Assembly (NCBI RefSeq): GCF_020708045.1
Contig: NZ_JAJFES010000001.1
Span: 1,054,001-1,118,000, forward strand
DNA length: 64,000 bases
From: Massilia sp. IC2-278
GTDB lineage: Bacteria; Pseudomonadota; Gammaproteobacteria; Burkholderiales; Burkholderiaceae_D
Reading direction: 5' to 3'
Shown: piece after piece, positions 8,311-16,919 of the stretch
Position numbering within the stretch: position 1 is the stretch's first letter
How the letters are laid out: each line of letters begins with the position of its first letter
Made by a program: the position numbers and the translations under genes
Notes under the pieces: model-generated
What the model was told of the DNA's origin: nothing
The model's input: only the letters and a program-made list of their open reading frames with translations
Databases searched by the model: none

Positions 8311-9114
8311 TCACCCGAAACGCGCCAACTCCGCTTCGCTGAAGCCCGCCCGCCGCCGGGCCTCGATGTTGAACGGTCCCTTCAACACCGGCGCCTTGTA
8401 GCGCAGCGTCAATTCGTCGTAGGTCGCCATCGGTTCCAGCCCCTGCTGCGCGCACAGGTGGAAGAACCAGCGATTGCCGATCTCCACGTGGCCCTCTTCC
8501 TCGACCAGCAGGATGTCGAGGATGGCGGCAGCCGCCATGTCGCCGGCCTGGGCCAGCTTCGCGCGCAGCGGCGGGATCGCATCGAGGCCGCGCGCTTCCA
8601 GCGTGCGCGGCACCAGGGCCATCCGCGCCACGACGTCGCCGCTCGTTTTCTCGACCATCTCCCACAGGCTGTTATGGGCCGGGAAGTCGCCGTAGGCATG
8701 GCCGAGCGTCGCCAGGTGCTTTGAGAGCATGTCGAAGTGCGTGGCCTCTTCCTTCGCCACGCGCAGCCAGTCGGTGTAGTAGGCGTCCGGCAAGCCAGGG
8801 AAGCGCCACAGCGCGTCGAGCGCCAGGTTGATGGCGTTGAACTCGATGTGCGCCAGCGCGTGCACCAGCATCGCCCGGCCTTCGTTGGTCGCCATCGAGC
8901 GGCGGCCAACCTGGAGCGGCGGCACCAGGTCGGGTTTCGACGGACGTCCCGGGATGCCGACAGGGGCCGCCAGCGCGGCGGCGGCGTCGACCGACCAGTT
9001 GCCGTTACGCTGATGCGCGGCGAGTTCCAGCACCATGCGCACCTTGGCCGCCGGATCGCATTCCAGCAGGCAGGCCAGCGCGCGCGTGCGCAGCTCGATA
9101 GGGAGCGACTTCAT
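8311..9114 (-). CDS. ferritin-like DUF455 protein
   Basis: The 267-residue protein is a DUF455 ferritin-like diiron family member. Helices with the expected acidic/His pairs are visible: HIEFNAINLALD (about 88-99), KEEATHF (about 120-126) and LLVEEEGHVEIGNRWF (about 205-220). Relatives include the MiaE-like fold, and an oxidase or hydroxylase role is possible, but the substrate is unknown. Its last 29 codons have a diverged second copy 2.4 kb away next to the MFS gene, which shows that the locus was interrupted by the island. Confidence 0.9.
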   Translation of the reverse strand: MKSLPIELRTRALACLLECDPAAKVRMVLELAAHQRNGNWSVDAAAALAAPVGIPGRPSKPDLVPPLQVGRRSMATNEGRAMLVHALAHIEFNAINLALDALWRFPGLPDAYYTDWLRVAKEEATHFDMLSKHLATLGHAYGDFPAHNSLWEMVEKTSGDVVARMALVPRTLEARGLDAIPPLRAKLAQAGDMAAAAILDILLVEEEGHVEIGNRWFFHLCAQQGLEPMATYDELTLRYKAPVLKGPFNIEARRRAGFSEAELARFG

Positions 9115-9291
9115 ACACTTTCTCTATATGTTTAGAAGGAGGCGCGCAGTTTACCGCATCGCCGCCCGGTCCTGCCCCGGCAAGCGGCTTCTTATGCGAA
9201 AAACAAATACGCATGGTCAAAAAGCTTCGTTCACACGCCCATGCCCCGCCAGTAAGGTAATCCCACTGATGACTTCCTTACAGAAATAACC

Positions 9292-10290
9292 ATGATCAAG
9301 AAAAAACTGCTGGTCCTGCTCGCCGCCACCGCCCTGCTGCAACCAGCCTTTGCTGCCGACATCAACCTGCTGAACGTGTCCTACGACCCGACCCGCGAAC
9401 TGTACCAGGACGTGAACGCGGCCTTTGCCAAGTCGTGGAAAGCGAAAAGCGGCGACAACGTCAAGATCAAGCAGTCGCACGGCGGCTCGGGCAAGCAGGC
9501 GCGCTCGGTGATCGACGGCCTGGAAGCGGACGTGGTGACGCTGGCCCTCGGCTACGACATCGACGCCCTCACCGACAAGAACCTGCTGCGCAAGGATTGG
9601 CAAACCCGCCTGCCGCACAACGCCTCGCCTTATACCTCGACCATCGTGCTGCTGGTGCGCAAGGGAAATCCGAAAGGGATCAAGGACTGGAACGACCTGG
9701 TCAAGCCGGGCGTGGCCGTCATCACCCCGAATCCGAAGACCTCGGGCGGCGCGCGCTGGAACCACCTGGCCGCCTGGGGCTATGCCCTGCGCCAGCCGGG
9801 CGGCAACGAAGCCAAGGCCAAGGACTTCCTGACCAAACTGTATAAAAACGTGCCGGTTCTCGATTCCGGCGCGCGCGGCGCCACCACCACCTTCGTCGAA
9901 CGCGGCATCGGCGACGTGCTGATCGCCTGGGAAAACGAAGCCTACCTGGCGGTCAAGGAACTCGGCCCGGACAAGTTCGACATCATTACCCCATCGGTCA
10001 GCATCCTGGCCGAGCCGCCGGTGGCGATCGTCGACAAGTTCGCCGACAAGCACGGCACCCGCAAGGTGGCCGAGGCTTACCTGAACTTCCTCTACACCGA
10101 CGAAGCGCAGGCCATCATCGCGCAGAACTACTACCGCCCGGCCACGCCGAAAGCGGCCCAGCAATACGCGAAGAACTTCCCGCAGGTGAAGCTGTTCACC
10201 ATCGGCGATGTGGCAGGCAACTGGGCGAATGCGCAGAAGACCCACTTCGCCGACGGCGGCGTGTTCGACCAGATCTACCAGCCGAAGTAA
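9292..10290 (+). CDS. sbp: sulfate ABC transporter substrate-binding protein
   Basis: The 332-residue protein starts with a Sec signal peptide ([21 protein letters not shown], probable cleavage before ADIN). The mature part has the family motifs [24 protein letters not shown] and [10 protein letters not shown], which line the sulfate pocket in Sbp/CysP. It acts in the periplasm and delivers sulfate or thiosulfate to CysTWA. No permease or ATPase genes follow, so it is an orphan binding protein that must use a transporter encoded elsewhere. Sbp and CysP cannot be separated with certainty here. Confidence 0.92.
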   Translation: MIKKKLLVLLAATALLQPAFAADINLLNVSYDPTRELYQDVNAAFAKSWKAKSGDNVKIKQSHGGSGKQARSVIDGLEADVVTLALGYDIDALTDKNLLRKDWQTRLPHNASPYTSTIVLLVRKGNPKGIKDWNDLVKPGVAVITPNPKTSGGARWNHLAAWGYALRQPGGNEAKAKDFLTKLYKNVPVLDSGARGATTTFVERGIGDVLIAWENEAYLAVKELGPDKFDIITPSVSILAEPPVAIVDKFADKHGTRKVAEAYLNFLYTDEAQAIIAQNYYRPATPKAAQQYAKNFPQVKLFTIGDVAGNWANAQKTHFADGGVFDQIYQPK

Positions 10291-10363
10291 TCGCTGTCTT
10301 GTTGGTCCACGGGCGGGAAATCCGGGCGATAATCGAGCGATTGTCGCCCTGAGCATGACCGCC

Positions 10364-10999
10364 ATGTACATCCCCGCCCATTTCGCCGAATCCCGCCCCG
10401 AGGTCTTGCACGACCTGATACGCCGGCATCCGCTCGGCATGCTGGTCACGCATGGCGCGGCGGGACTCGACGCGAATCACCTTCCCTTCGAACTCGATGC
10501 CGCATCCGGCAGCCTGGGCACGCTCGCCGGCCACGTGGCGCGCGCCAATCCTGTCTGGCAGCAGCTGCGCGATGGCGACGAGGTGATGGTGATCTTCCGC
10601 GCGGCCGACGCCTATATCTCTCCGAACTGGTATCCCTCGAAGCACGAACAGCACCGGCAGGTGCCGACCTGGAACTACATGGTGGCGCATGTGCACGGGC
10701 GGGTACGGATCGTCGACGACGAGCGTTTCGTGCGCGGCATCGTCGGGCGCCTGACGAAGACGCATGAAGCCTCGCAAGCGCTGCCGTGGAAGATGGCGGA
10801 CAGCCCGCGCGAATTCATCGACGGGCTGTTGCAGGCGATCGTCGGCATCGAGATCGAGATCACGCGGCTGGAGGGCAAATCAAAGCTCAGCCAGAACAAG
10901 GATGCGCGCGACCTGCGCGGGGCAATCGAGGGACTCGCGGCGGTGGGCCGGAACGATGTCGCGGAGGCCATGCAGGCGGCCGCGCCGCACGCGCCCTGA
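10364..10999 (+). CDS. PaiB-like FMN-binding protein
   Basis: The 211-residue product begins MYIPAHFAESRPEVLHDLIRRHPLG, the standard start of the PaiB/FMN-binding negative transcriptional regulator family. It continues with the split-barrel motifs HLPFELD, VIFRAADAYISPNWY and VPTWNYMVAHVHG. In Bacillus subtilis PaiB takes part in control of sporulation and protease genes; in proteobacteria the role is largely unknown and a flavin- or haem-related function is likely. An ATG three codons earlier (10355) is equally possible; neither has a clear ribosome binding site. Confidence 0.88.
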   Translation: MYIPAHFAESRPEVLHDLIRRHPLGMLVTHGAAGLDANHLPFELDAASGSLGTLAGHVARANPVWQQLRDGDEVMVIFRAADAYISPNWYPSKHEQHRQVPTWNYMVAHVHGRVRIVDDERFVRGIVGRLTKTHEASQALPWKMADSPREFIDGLLQAIVGIEIEITRLEGKSKLSQNKDARDLRGAIEGLAAVGRNDVAEAMQAAAPHAP

Positions 11000-11028
11000 C
11001 GCGCGCCTGGGCTGGCGCGCTGAATGCT

Positions 11029-11703
11029 TTACGCGGTCCCGGGTGTTGCGGTGCCGGATGCAGTGCTGTGCGCAGTTCCATGAACGCGCGCCAGCGCCGT
11101 GGCGACGAGTTCCCGCACGTCCGGGACCAGCTCATCCCATCCGAACTCCTGCAAATGCCGTTCGAGCGGCGCGACTTCCTCGGGAAGCAGCACCACGCCG
11201 ATCAATGCTGCAACCGCCACCTCTTCCGCATTGAAGTGCTTCAGCCGGACATAGTGCTCGGCCAGCGTGTTCAACTTCGGAATGATCTCGGCCGGTGAGC
11301 GCGGCACGCGCACGCGTGGCGCCTCCTTTCTGAGCAGCTTGACGGGAATCGACGCGGCAGCCTCGTTGCGCATCAGGCCGACTGCCTGCGCGAGCAAGTT
11401 AGCCACGTCCCCGCACGTGGCTTCATCGACGCCGTCGCCGATCGACACTTCCACGCGGTCGAGGTCATCGGGACGCGTGACATACTCCCAGGCCCTGAAA
11501 CACTGGCCGCGCAAGTAGAAGCTGAGCTGGCGATCCGGATACTCCGAGTAGTGAAACGGATGCGGAATCAGCGCGCTGCACGCGGCAAGATCATGGATAA
11601 GGTCACGGCCGATCGGATTCAGGCTTTCCGATTCGTGCAGGCTTGCCGGCAAGCGCAATGCATCGAACACCTGTTCCGTACACGGCGCCTTGGTAAAACC
11701 CAT
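11029..11703 (-). CDS. hypothetical protein
   Basis: The predicted product is 224 residues and probably cytoplasmic, with mixed helices and no signal or membrane segment. I recognise no domain. It is rich in Val, Ala and Leu with a low-complexity tail (HGTAHSTASGTATPGTA). The start at 11703 is chosen because GGAAAGG lies six bases upstream; the reading frame extends six residues further to a GTG. It lies 22 bp after the secreted protein gene at 11726-12262 on the same strand, so the two may form a small operon. Confidence 0.6.
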   Translation of the reverse strand: MGFTKAPCTEQVFDALRLPASLHESESLNPIGRDLIHDLAACSALIPHPFHYSEYPDRQLSFYLRGQCFRAWEYVTRPDDLDRVEVSIGDGVDEATCGDVANLLAQAVGLMRNEAAASIPVKLLRKEAPRVRVPRSPAEIIPKLNTLAEHYVRLKHFNAEEVAVAALIGVVLLPEEVAPLERHLQEFGWDELVPDVRELVATALARVHGTAHSTASGTATPGTA

Positions 11704-11725
11704 CCGCATCCTTTCCACAGGCGTA

Positions 11726-12262
11726 TCAGTGCTTCTCGTTGTTCAGCGCTTGGAGCAGCTTGAACGCCTCATGCTGGATGGCCGGCTCCGCCGCGGCCAG
11801 CTCCTGGCTCGCCTGGACATACGCCGCGCGCTTGCGCTCCTTCTTTTCTTCCGGCGACACGGCGCCCGACATCCCCGGCATCATGATTTGCGGGCCGCTG
11901 TTGTACTTCTGGTGGATGATCTTCTTGCCGTACGGAGTGCCGTAGAAACGGGTCATCTCGGTGGCGGTATCGAGCGAAATCACGCGCGCCAGCGATGGCG
12001 CCAGGCGCCGATGCACCTCGGCCGGCGGCATCTTGTCGAGCTTTGCGTTCACGGCCTTGCGCTGCGCTTCAGTCGGGAAGCGGGTGCGGGCGGCGACGGC
12101 GCGCAGTTCGTACTCGACGTGCATCACGCCGAGCAGGTTTTGCACTGCCTGGATGTGCGCGGTACTGGCCGCTGCGGCCTTGGGCGCCGGCGCCGCGGTC
12201 GCGGAAAATGCCGGTGCGGCGACAAGGATGGACAGGCCGAGCACGGCGTGAGTGAACTTCAT
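11726..12262 (-). CDS. secreted protein with a DUF2059-like motif
   Basis: The 178-residue product begins with a Sec signal peptide (residues 1-22, hydrophobic core AVLGLSILVAAPAFS). The mature helical part ends in TRFYGTPYGKKIIHQ, which resembles the conserved motif of DUF2059 proteins (an aromatic residue, then GxKI). No enzymatic residues are apparent. ATG 12262 follows AAGGGGAA at good spacing; the longer reading frame upstream has no support. Confidence 0.7.
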   Translation of the reverse strand: MKFTHAVLGLSILVAAPAFSATAAPAPKAAAASTAHIQAVQNLLGVMHVEYELRAVAARTRFPTEAQRKAVNAKLDKMPPAEVHRRLAPSLARVISLDTATEMTRFYGTPYGKKIIHQKYNSGPQIMMPGMSGAVSPEEKKERKRAAYVQASQELAAAEPAIQHEAFKLLQALNNEKH

Positions 12263-12498
12263 TGATTCCCCTTCATATGAGCGTGGCATGGCGTCGAAGA
12301 AAACGCGCAAGGAGTATAAACCGCCGGCTGCCCCGGAAATCTCGCCAATTGTTGCAGGCGGCCCTGGTGTCGAAAAAACTGACAGCACAGTTGCATCGGT
12401 AGTTGATCAGTGCGCCAAGTACTTGTTACTTCAGGCTTTTGCAGGCATGGCATTCGGCTTGCTATACCGTGGTCACCACTTAACCGGGGATCACAATC

Positions 12499-13131
12499 AT
12501 GATGAAAAAACTTGTAGCGTTCGCAGCCGCCGCATTATTTTCGCTTAACGCATCCGCGGGCTATGCCCGTTATGACCTGGACGGTCCTATGCTGAGCGGG
12601 TATTTCTTCCAGAATGAAGAAGACTTGTCGATCGCCGGGTACAACTTCACCGTCGACAATGGCCGCTACGCCTTTAATCTCTTTGCCAGCGGTAATTATG
12701 GAAACCTGAACTGGACCCGTGCGCGATACGACAACGAAGGGCCATCCCGCTTCAGCGTTTTCAGTTATCTCGACGAATGGACCAACGTGAACATGTGGTT
12801 CAATTTCTCGCCGACTGATAACGCCGATGTCTGGAGGATTACCTCGCGCTTTTCGGCCGTGCAGTGGTACCGCGAGCCATTCTGGGAACCCTTCCCCAAC
12901 CTCGTGCTGTACCCGACGGGAACGGCCACGCGCCACGCGGTCGAGGACGGCGTCGCGGACGAGTTCGATCTCTATCTGCGCGAAATCGGCGAGTATCCGG
13001 ACGGCCTGGAACATATCGCCCCAAGGCTGAATGTCATTCCCGAACCCGGCAGCCTTGCGCTGCTTGCTCTGGGGGCCGCTGGCCTGACGGGCGCGGCACG
13101 TCGCCGCAAGGCACGCAACGCCGCCTGCTGA
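12499..13131 (+). CDS. PEP-CTERM sorting-domain protein
   Basis: The 210-residue protein has an N-terminal signal peptide (about 1-20, FAAAALFSLNASA) and a C-terminal PEP-CTERM tripartite sorting signal. The latter is the VIPEPGSLALL motif, a hydrophobic segment and an Arg-rich tail (ARRRKAR). Such proteins are exported, cut by exosortase and usually displayed with exopolysaccharide. The central region is aromatic and beta-rich with no known domain. No exosortase gene is in the window, so the sorting system must be encoded elsewhere. Confidence 0.93.
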   Translation: MMKKLVAFAAAALFSLNASAGYARYDLDGPMLSGYFFQNEEDLSIAGYNFTVDNGRYAFNLFASGNYGNLNWTRARYDNEGPSRFSVFSYLDEWTNVNMWFNFSPTDNADVWRITSRFSAVQWYREPFWEPFPNLVLYPTGTATRHAVEDGVADEFDLYLREIGEYPDGLEHIAPRLNVIPEPGSLALLALGAAGLTGAARRRKARNAAC

Positions 13132-13181
13132 TACGGCAAAACAGGCCTGCATCTTTGGCGCCAGCCGCCTGCGGCAATGTC

Positions 13182-14147
13182 CTAAGCGGCTGCGATAGCA
13201 GCGCCATCGGCAACCACCCGGTCGCGCCCGCCGCGCTTGGCTGCATACAGCGCCCGGTCCGCCGCCGCGATCAGGGCGGCGGCATCGCTCAGGCGCGCCT
13301 TGTCGAAGCTCGCCACGCCGATGCTGAGCGTCATCACCGGCCACACCGCCGCCGGCGCCTGCTCCAGCGCCAGCGCCGCCACCTGCGCGCGGATCGCATT
13401 CGCATGCGCGCACGCCTGCTCCAACGTGGTATCCGGCAGGATCGCCGCGAACTCTTCGCCGCCGTAGCGCGCCGCCACATCGGCCGGGCGTTTCAGCATG
13501 GCCGCCAGCGCCTGCGCCACCGCCGTCAGACAGGCGTCGCCCTGCTGGTGGCCGAAGTGGTCGTTGTAGGCCTTGAAGGAATCGATGTCCATCATCAGCA
13601 ATGACAAGGGGCTGCCGGTGCGCCCGGCGCGGCGCAGCTCGCGGTCAAGGGCGACGTCGAAGTAGCGGCGGTTGGCGATCCCGGTCAGGCCGTCGCCATA
13701 CGAACGCGCACGCAGCGTTTCGGCGTGCTCGCGCAGCTGGCGTTCGCGGTCGACCGTGCCGCTGACGTCGCGCACTTCGATCAGGCAGTAGCGTTCACCA
13801 TCCTCGGTGAACGGTGTCACCGACACCGCCTGCTCGATGCGCGCGCCGTCGAAGCTGCCGGCCTCGCGCAGCGGGAACGGCGCCGGCGCCTGGCCTTGCG
13901 GCAGATTCGCCGCCACGCCCGCGCCCAGCGCCGCCAGCACCGCCTTCTCCACGCGCGCGCCGCGCAGTTCCGGGAAGACCTCGAACAGCGAACGTCCGTG
14001 CACGCGCGTGGCGGCATATCCCGAGCGCGCCGCCATCCAGCGGTTCCACAGCACGATGCGCTGCGCACTGTCGAGCACCACCAGGCCGCAGTTGACGAGG
14101 TCGAGGGTACGCGGCAGCAGGCTGGTTGGAGAGATCGTGGCGCTCAC
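13182..14147 (-). CDS. PAS-GGDEF diguanylate cyclase
   Basis: The 321-residue protein has a PAS-like sensor region (about 10-130, VLWNRWMAARSGY and LIEVRDVSG) joined by a short helix to a GGDEF domain (about 150-310). The active-site motif is intact: GGEEF at 229-233. The allosteric inhibitory site RxxD is also present (RPAD at 220-223), so product inhibition by cyclic di-GMP is expected. There are no membrane segments. It probably makes c-di-GMP in response to a cytoplasmic signal. It lies 67 bp downstream of the molybdenum subunit gene with a hairpin between. Confidence 0.95.
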   Translation of the reverse strand: MSATISPTSLLPRTLDLVNCGLVVLDSAQRIVLWNRWMAARSGYAATRVHGRSLFEVFPELRGARVEKAVLAALGAGVAANLPQGQAPAPFPLREAGSFDGARIEQAVSVTPFTEDGERYCLIEVRDVSGTVDRERQLREHAETLRARSYGDGLTGIANRRYFDVALDRELRRAGRTGSPLSLLMMDIDSFKAYNDHFGHQQGDACLTAVAQALAAMLKRPADVAARYGGEEFAAILPDTTLEQACAHANAIRAQVAALALEQAPAAVWPVMTLSIGVASFDKARLSDAAALIAAADRALYAAKRGGRDRVVADGAAIAAA

Positions 14148-14185
14148 GGGCAGGTTCGCGGATGCGGAACCGGCGATGATAGCGG

Positions 14186-14209
14186 AAAAGCATGCCCCTG
14201 CGCAGGGGC
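14186..14209 (-). terminator. probable terminator after the molybdenum hydroxylase operon
   Basis: GCCCCTG-CG-CAGGGGC (14194-14209) is a perfect palindrome. Read on the minus strand it is followed after two bases by GCTTTT. It lies just past the stop of the molybdenum subunit gene. Confidence 0.6.
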
Positions 14210-14214
14210 AGGTT

Positions 14215-16437
14215 CTACTTTGCCGCGCGCATACGTGCCCGGTCGAGCGGCAAATCGCGCACGCGCACGCCGGCGGCCTGCGCCACCGCGTTCGCCAGCG
14301 CCGCCGCTGCCGGCCCCTGCGCCGCCTCGCCGGTGCCGAGGAAAGGCTGGCCGGGGCGGTCCATCAGGTGCACCTCCAGGCTGTGCGGCACCTGGTTGAA
14401 GCGCAGGATGGGATACGAGGCCCAGTCGACGGTCTGCACCTGGCGCTCGTCGAAGCGCACCTGCTCCAGTAACGTCCAGCTGGCCGACTGGATGATGCCG
14501 CCCTCGATCTGGTTGCGTACACCGTCGGGATTCACGACCTCGCCGCAATCGACCGCCGCCACCGCGCGCAGGATGCGCACGAAGCCGGTCTCACGGGCGA
14601 CCTCGACTTCCAGCGCCAGCGCGCAATACGCCGCCAGGTTCTTGTAACGCGCAAAGGCGAAGCCGCGGCCGCGGCGCGGGCCTGGCCGGTAGGCGTTCCA
14701 GCCGAACTTGTCGGCGGCCAGCTTGACCACGTCGATGGCGCGCGGATCGTCCAGGTGGCGCAGGCGGAAGGCGACCGGGTCGGCATTCGCCGCCAGCGCC
14801 AGTTCGTCCATGAAGCTCTCGATGGCAAACACGTTGCAGTAGGCGCCGAGCGAACGCAGGGCCGAGGTGCGCAGCGGCGCGTTCTGCTGGAAGCGGTGGG
14901 TCACGCGCGCGTTCGGCAGCACGTAGTACGGAATCGCGTTGCGGTCGCCGCCGCCCTCGGGCTGGGGAATCGGCTTGCCCGGAGGCGGCGTGAACGCCTT
15001 GGCCAGGTGGGTCGCCGCCAGCAGGTTGCCGGCCTTGCCCGGGCGGTTGTTGTGCGAGGGGCTGGTGACCGCGTACTCCCAGTCGGCGATGCGTCCGTCG
15101 GCGCCGAGCGTGGCGCGCGCATCCACCAGCATGGCCGGGCCGAAGGGTTCCCAGGCGTGTTCTTCCTCGCGCATCCACTGCACCCGCACCGGACGGCCCG
15201 GATAGCTGCGCGCCAGCAGCGCGGCGTCGGCGGCCACGTCGTCGGCCGCGTTGTGCCCGTAGCAGCCCGAACCCTCGACGTGGATGCAGCGGATGGTTTC
15301 CTTGTCCACGCCCAGCAGCTCGGCCAGCGCTTCGCGCAGCGGGTAGACGCCTTGCGAGTGGGTCCACACGGTGTACTGTCCGCCGATCAGCTGGGCCACC
15401 GCGCACGACGGGCCGATTGAGGCGTGCAGTTGCCAGGGGCGGGTATAGGTTGCGCTGATGGTGCGCCCCCCTGACCCGGCCGAACCGCGTTCCAGGATAG
15501 GCATGTCTTCGGCAGGCCGCGCCCGCACGTCGGCCGGCACATTTTTCGTTCCGGGCAGCGCGGCAGGCACGTCCCAGCGCGTGGTACGGGCCAGCATGGT
15601 GGCTGCCTTCACGGCGCGGTATTCGCCATCGGCGATGACTGCCAGATAGCGTCCATCGCGCACGACTTTCAGTACACCGGGCTGGCGCGCCACGCCCGCC
15701 GTATCGACGGCCACCAGTTGCGCCGCCTGCGAAGGCGGACGCACCACGCGCGCATGCACCATACCCGGCAGGCGCAGGTCCTGCACGTAGGCGCTGCCGC
15801 CGGTGACCTTGGCCGGAATGTCGGTACGGCGCAGCGGCTTGCCGGAGACCGTGTGCGCGGCACGCGGGCGCAGGGGCGCCTTGCCGTCGGCGCGCAGGTG
15901 CAGCTGGCGGCCGGCCAGCAGTTCGCCGTACGTCACGCGGCGCCCGCCCGGCGCCTCGAACACGCCGTCGCGCAGGGTCAAGGCGTTCTCGGCGACCTGG
16001 AAGCGCTGCGCCGCCATCCCGGCCAGGATGAAGCGCACCTGGGCGGCGGCGTGGCGCAGCGCGGTGCCGCTGTCCTGCATCGAGTGGCTGCCGGCGGTAT
16101 AACCTTCGTTCGGGGTGCGCGCGGTGTCGGCGGTGACCAGGCGGATGCGGCCCGGGTTCACCTGCAACTCTTCGGCCGCCACCTGCAGCAAGGCAGTCTT
16201 GATGCCCTGCCCCAGTTCGGCCTTGCCGGTAAAGACGGTGACGGCGTTGTTCGCCTCGATGCGGATCCAGGCGTCGAGCCAGGGTTCCTTTTCCAGGCTG
16301 CCGGGCAGGCCGCCTTCCTTGCCCTTGGCGCCGCCCTCGCCCTGCGACCAGGCCGGCGCCAGCGAGAACGCGAGGGTCAGGGAGCCGGCGGCAGCCAGCA
16401 GGCGGCGCCGGCCCGGGTTCGGCAAGGGCGCGTTCAC
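14215..16437 (-). CDS. molybdopterin-binding subunit, xanthine dehydrogenase family (IorB-like)
   Basis: The 740-residue protein is the large subunit of a molybdenum hydroxylase of the isoquinoline 1-oxidoreductase/aldehyde oxidase type. It begins with a twin-arginine-like signal (NPGRRRLLAAAGSLTLAFSLAPAWSQ), so the folded enzyme is expected in the periplasm. Family motifs include GKAELGQGIKTALLQVAAEEL near the N-terminus, YTAGSHSMQDSG, and a late GVRNQIEGGIIQSASW and [21 protein letters not shown] region. It starts at GTG 16437, whose last bases overlap the TGA of the 2Fe-2S gene (GTGA). The physiological substrate, a heteroaromatic compound or an aldehyde, is unknown. Confidence 0.93.
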   Translation of the reverse strand: MNAPLPNPGRRRLLAAAGSLTLAFSLAPAWSQGEGGAKGKEGGLPGSLEKEPWLDAWIRIEANNAVTVFTGKAELGQGIKTALLQVAAEELQVNPGRIRLVTADTARTPNEGYTAGSHSMQDSGTALRHAAAQVRFILAGMAAQRFQVAENALTLRDGVFEAPGGRRVTYGELLAGRQLHLRADGKAPLRPRAAHTVSGKPLRRTDIPAKVTGGSAYVQDLRLPGMVHARVVRPPSQAAQLVAVDTAGVARQPGVLKVVRDGRYLAVIADGEYRAVKAATMLARTTRWDVPAALPGTKNVPADVRARPAEDMPILERGSAGSGGRTISATYTRPWQLHASIGPSCAVAQLIGGQYTVWTHSQGVYPLREALAELLGVDKETIRCIHVEGSGCYGHNAADDVAADAALLARSYPGRPVRVQWMREEEHAWEPFGPAMLVDARATLGADGRIADWEYAVTSPSHNNRPGKAGNLLAATHLAKAFTPPPGKPIPQPEGGGDRNAIPYYVLPNARVTHRFQQNAPLRTSALRSLGAYCNVFAIESFMDELALAANADPVAFRLRHLDDPRAIDVVKLAADKFGWNAYRPGPRRGRGFAFARYKNLAAYCALALEVEVARETGFVRILRAVAAVDCGEVVNPDGVRNQIEGGIIQSASWTLLEQVRFDERQVQTVDWASYPILRFNQVPHSLEVHLMDRPGQPFLGTGEAAQGPAAAALANAVAQAAGVRVRDLPLDRARMRAAK

Positions 16438-16919
16438 GAACGGCCTCCGGCCGGCTGCCTGCTCAAGGTATTCGCCGCGCGCCGCACCGCGCGCAGGATG
16501 CGCATATGCGTGCCGCAGCGGCACAGATTCGGCATCATGTGGCTGCGAATCTGCTCGTCGGTCGGGCTCGGATGCTTGTCGAGCAGGGCTTGCGCACGCA
16601 TGATCATGCCGGCGATGCAGTAACCGCACTGGGCCGCCTGCTCGTCGATGAAGGCCTGCTGCAGCACGCCGGGCTTGTCCACCGTGCCCAGTCCTTCCAC
16701 CGTGCGCACCGGCCGCGCACCCACGACCGACACCGGCACGATGCAGGACATCACCGGCGCGCCGTCGAGCATCACGGTGCAGGCGCCGCACTGGCCAAGG
16801 CCGCAGCCGAACTTGGCCCCATTCAGTTGCAGGTCGTCGCGCAGCACGTAGAGCAAGGGCGTGTCGGCGTCGGTGTCGACGCGGTGCCGTTTGCCGTTGA
16901 CCTGGAGTTCGTAGTTCAT
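16434..16919 (-). CDS. 2Fe-2S subunit of the molybdenum hydroxylase (IorA-like)
   Basis: The 161-residue protein binds two [2Fe-2S] clusters. The plant-type cluster uses Cys39, Cys44, Cys47 and Cys59 (CGLGQCGAC and a later Cys). The second uses Cys98, Cys101, Cys133 and Cys135 (QCGYC and CRC). It passes electrons from the molybdenum centre towards the cytochrome encoded just upstream. It has no export signal of its own and is probably carried through Tat bound to the large subunit. The ATG overlaps the TGA of the cytochrome gene (ATGA). Confidence 0.95.
   Translation of the reverse strand: MNYELQVNGKRHRVDTDADTPLLYVLRDDLQLNGAKFGCGLGQCGACTVMLDGAPVMSCIVPVSVVGARPVRTVEGLGTVDKPGVLQQAFIDEQAAQCGYCIAGMIMRAQALLDKHPSPTDEQIRSHMMPNLCRCGTHMRILRAVRRAANTLSRQPAGGRS

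Noticed and set aside
7734-8342. 202-codon frame overlapping the DUF6678-like gene
   Set aside because: The frame at 7826-8260 has the better ribosome binding site and a coherent folded protein. The longer one runs over the DUF455 end and has shadow-like composition.
9217-10449. Minus-strand frame of 410 codons over the sulfate-binding protein
   Set aside because: It is antisense to a gene with signal peptide and clear sulfate-binding motifs, and has no domain of its own.
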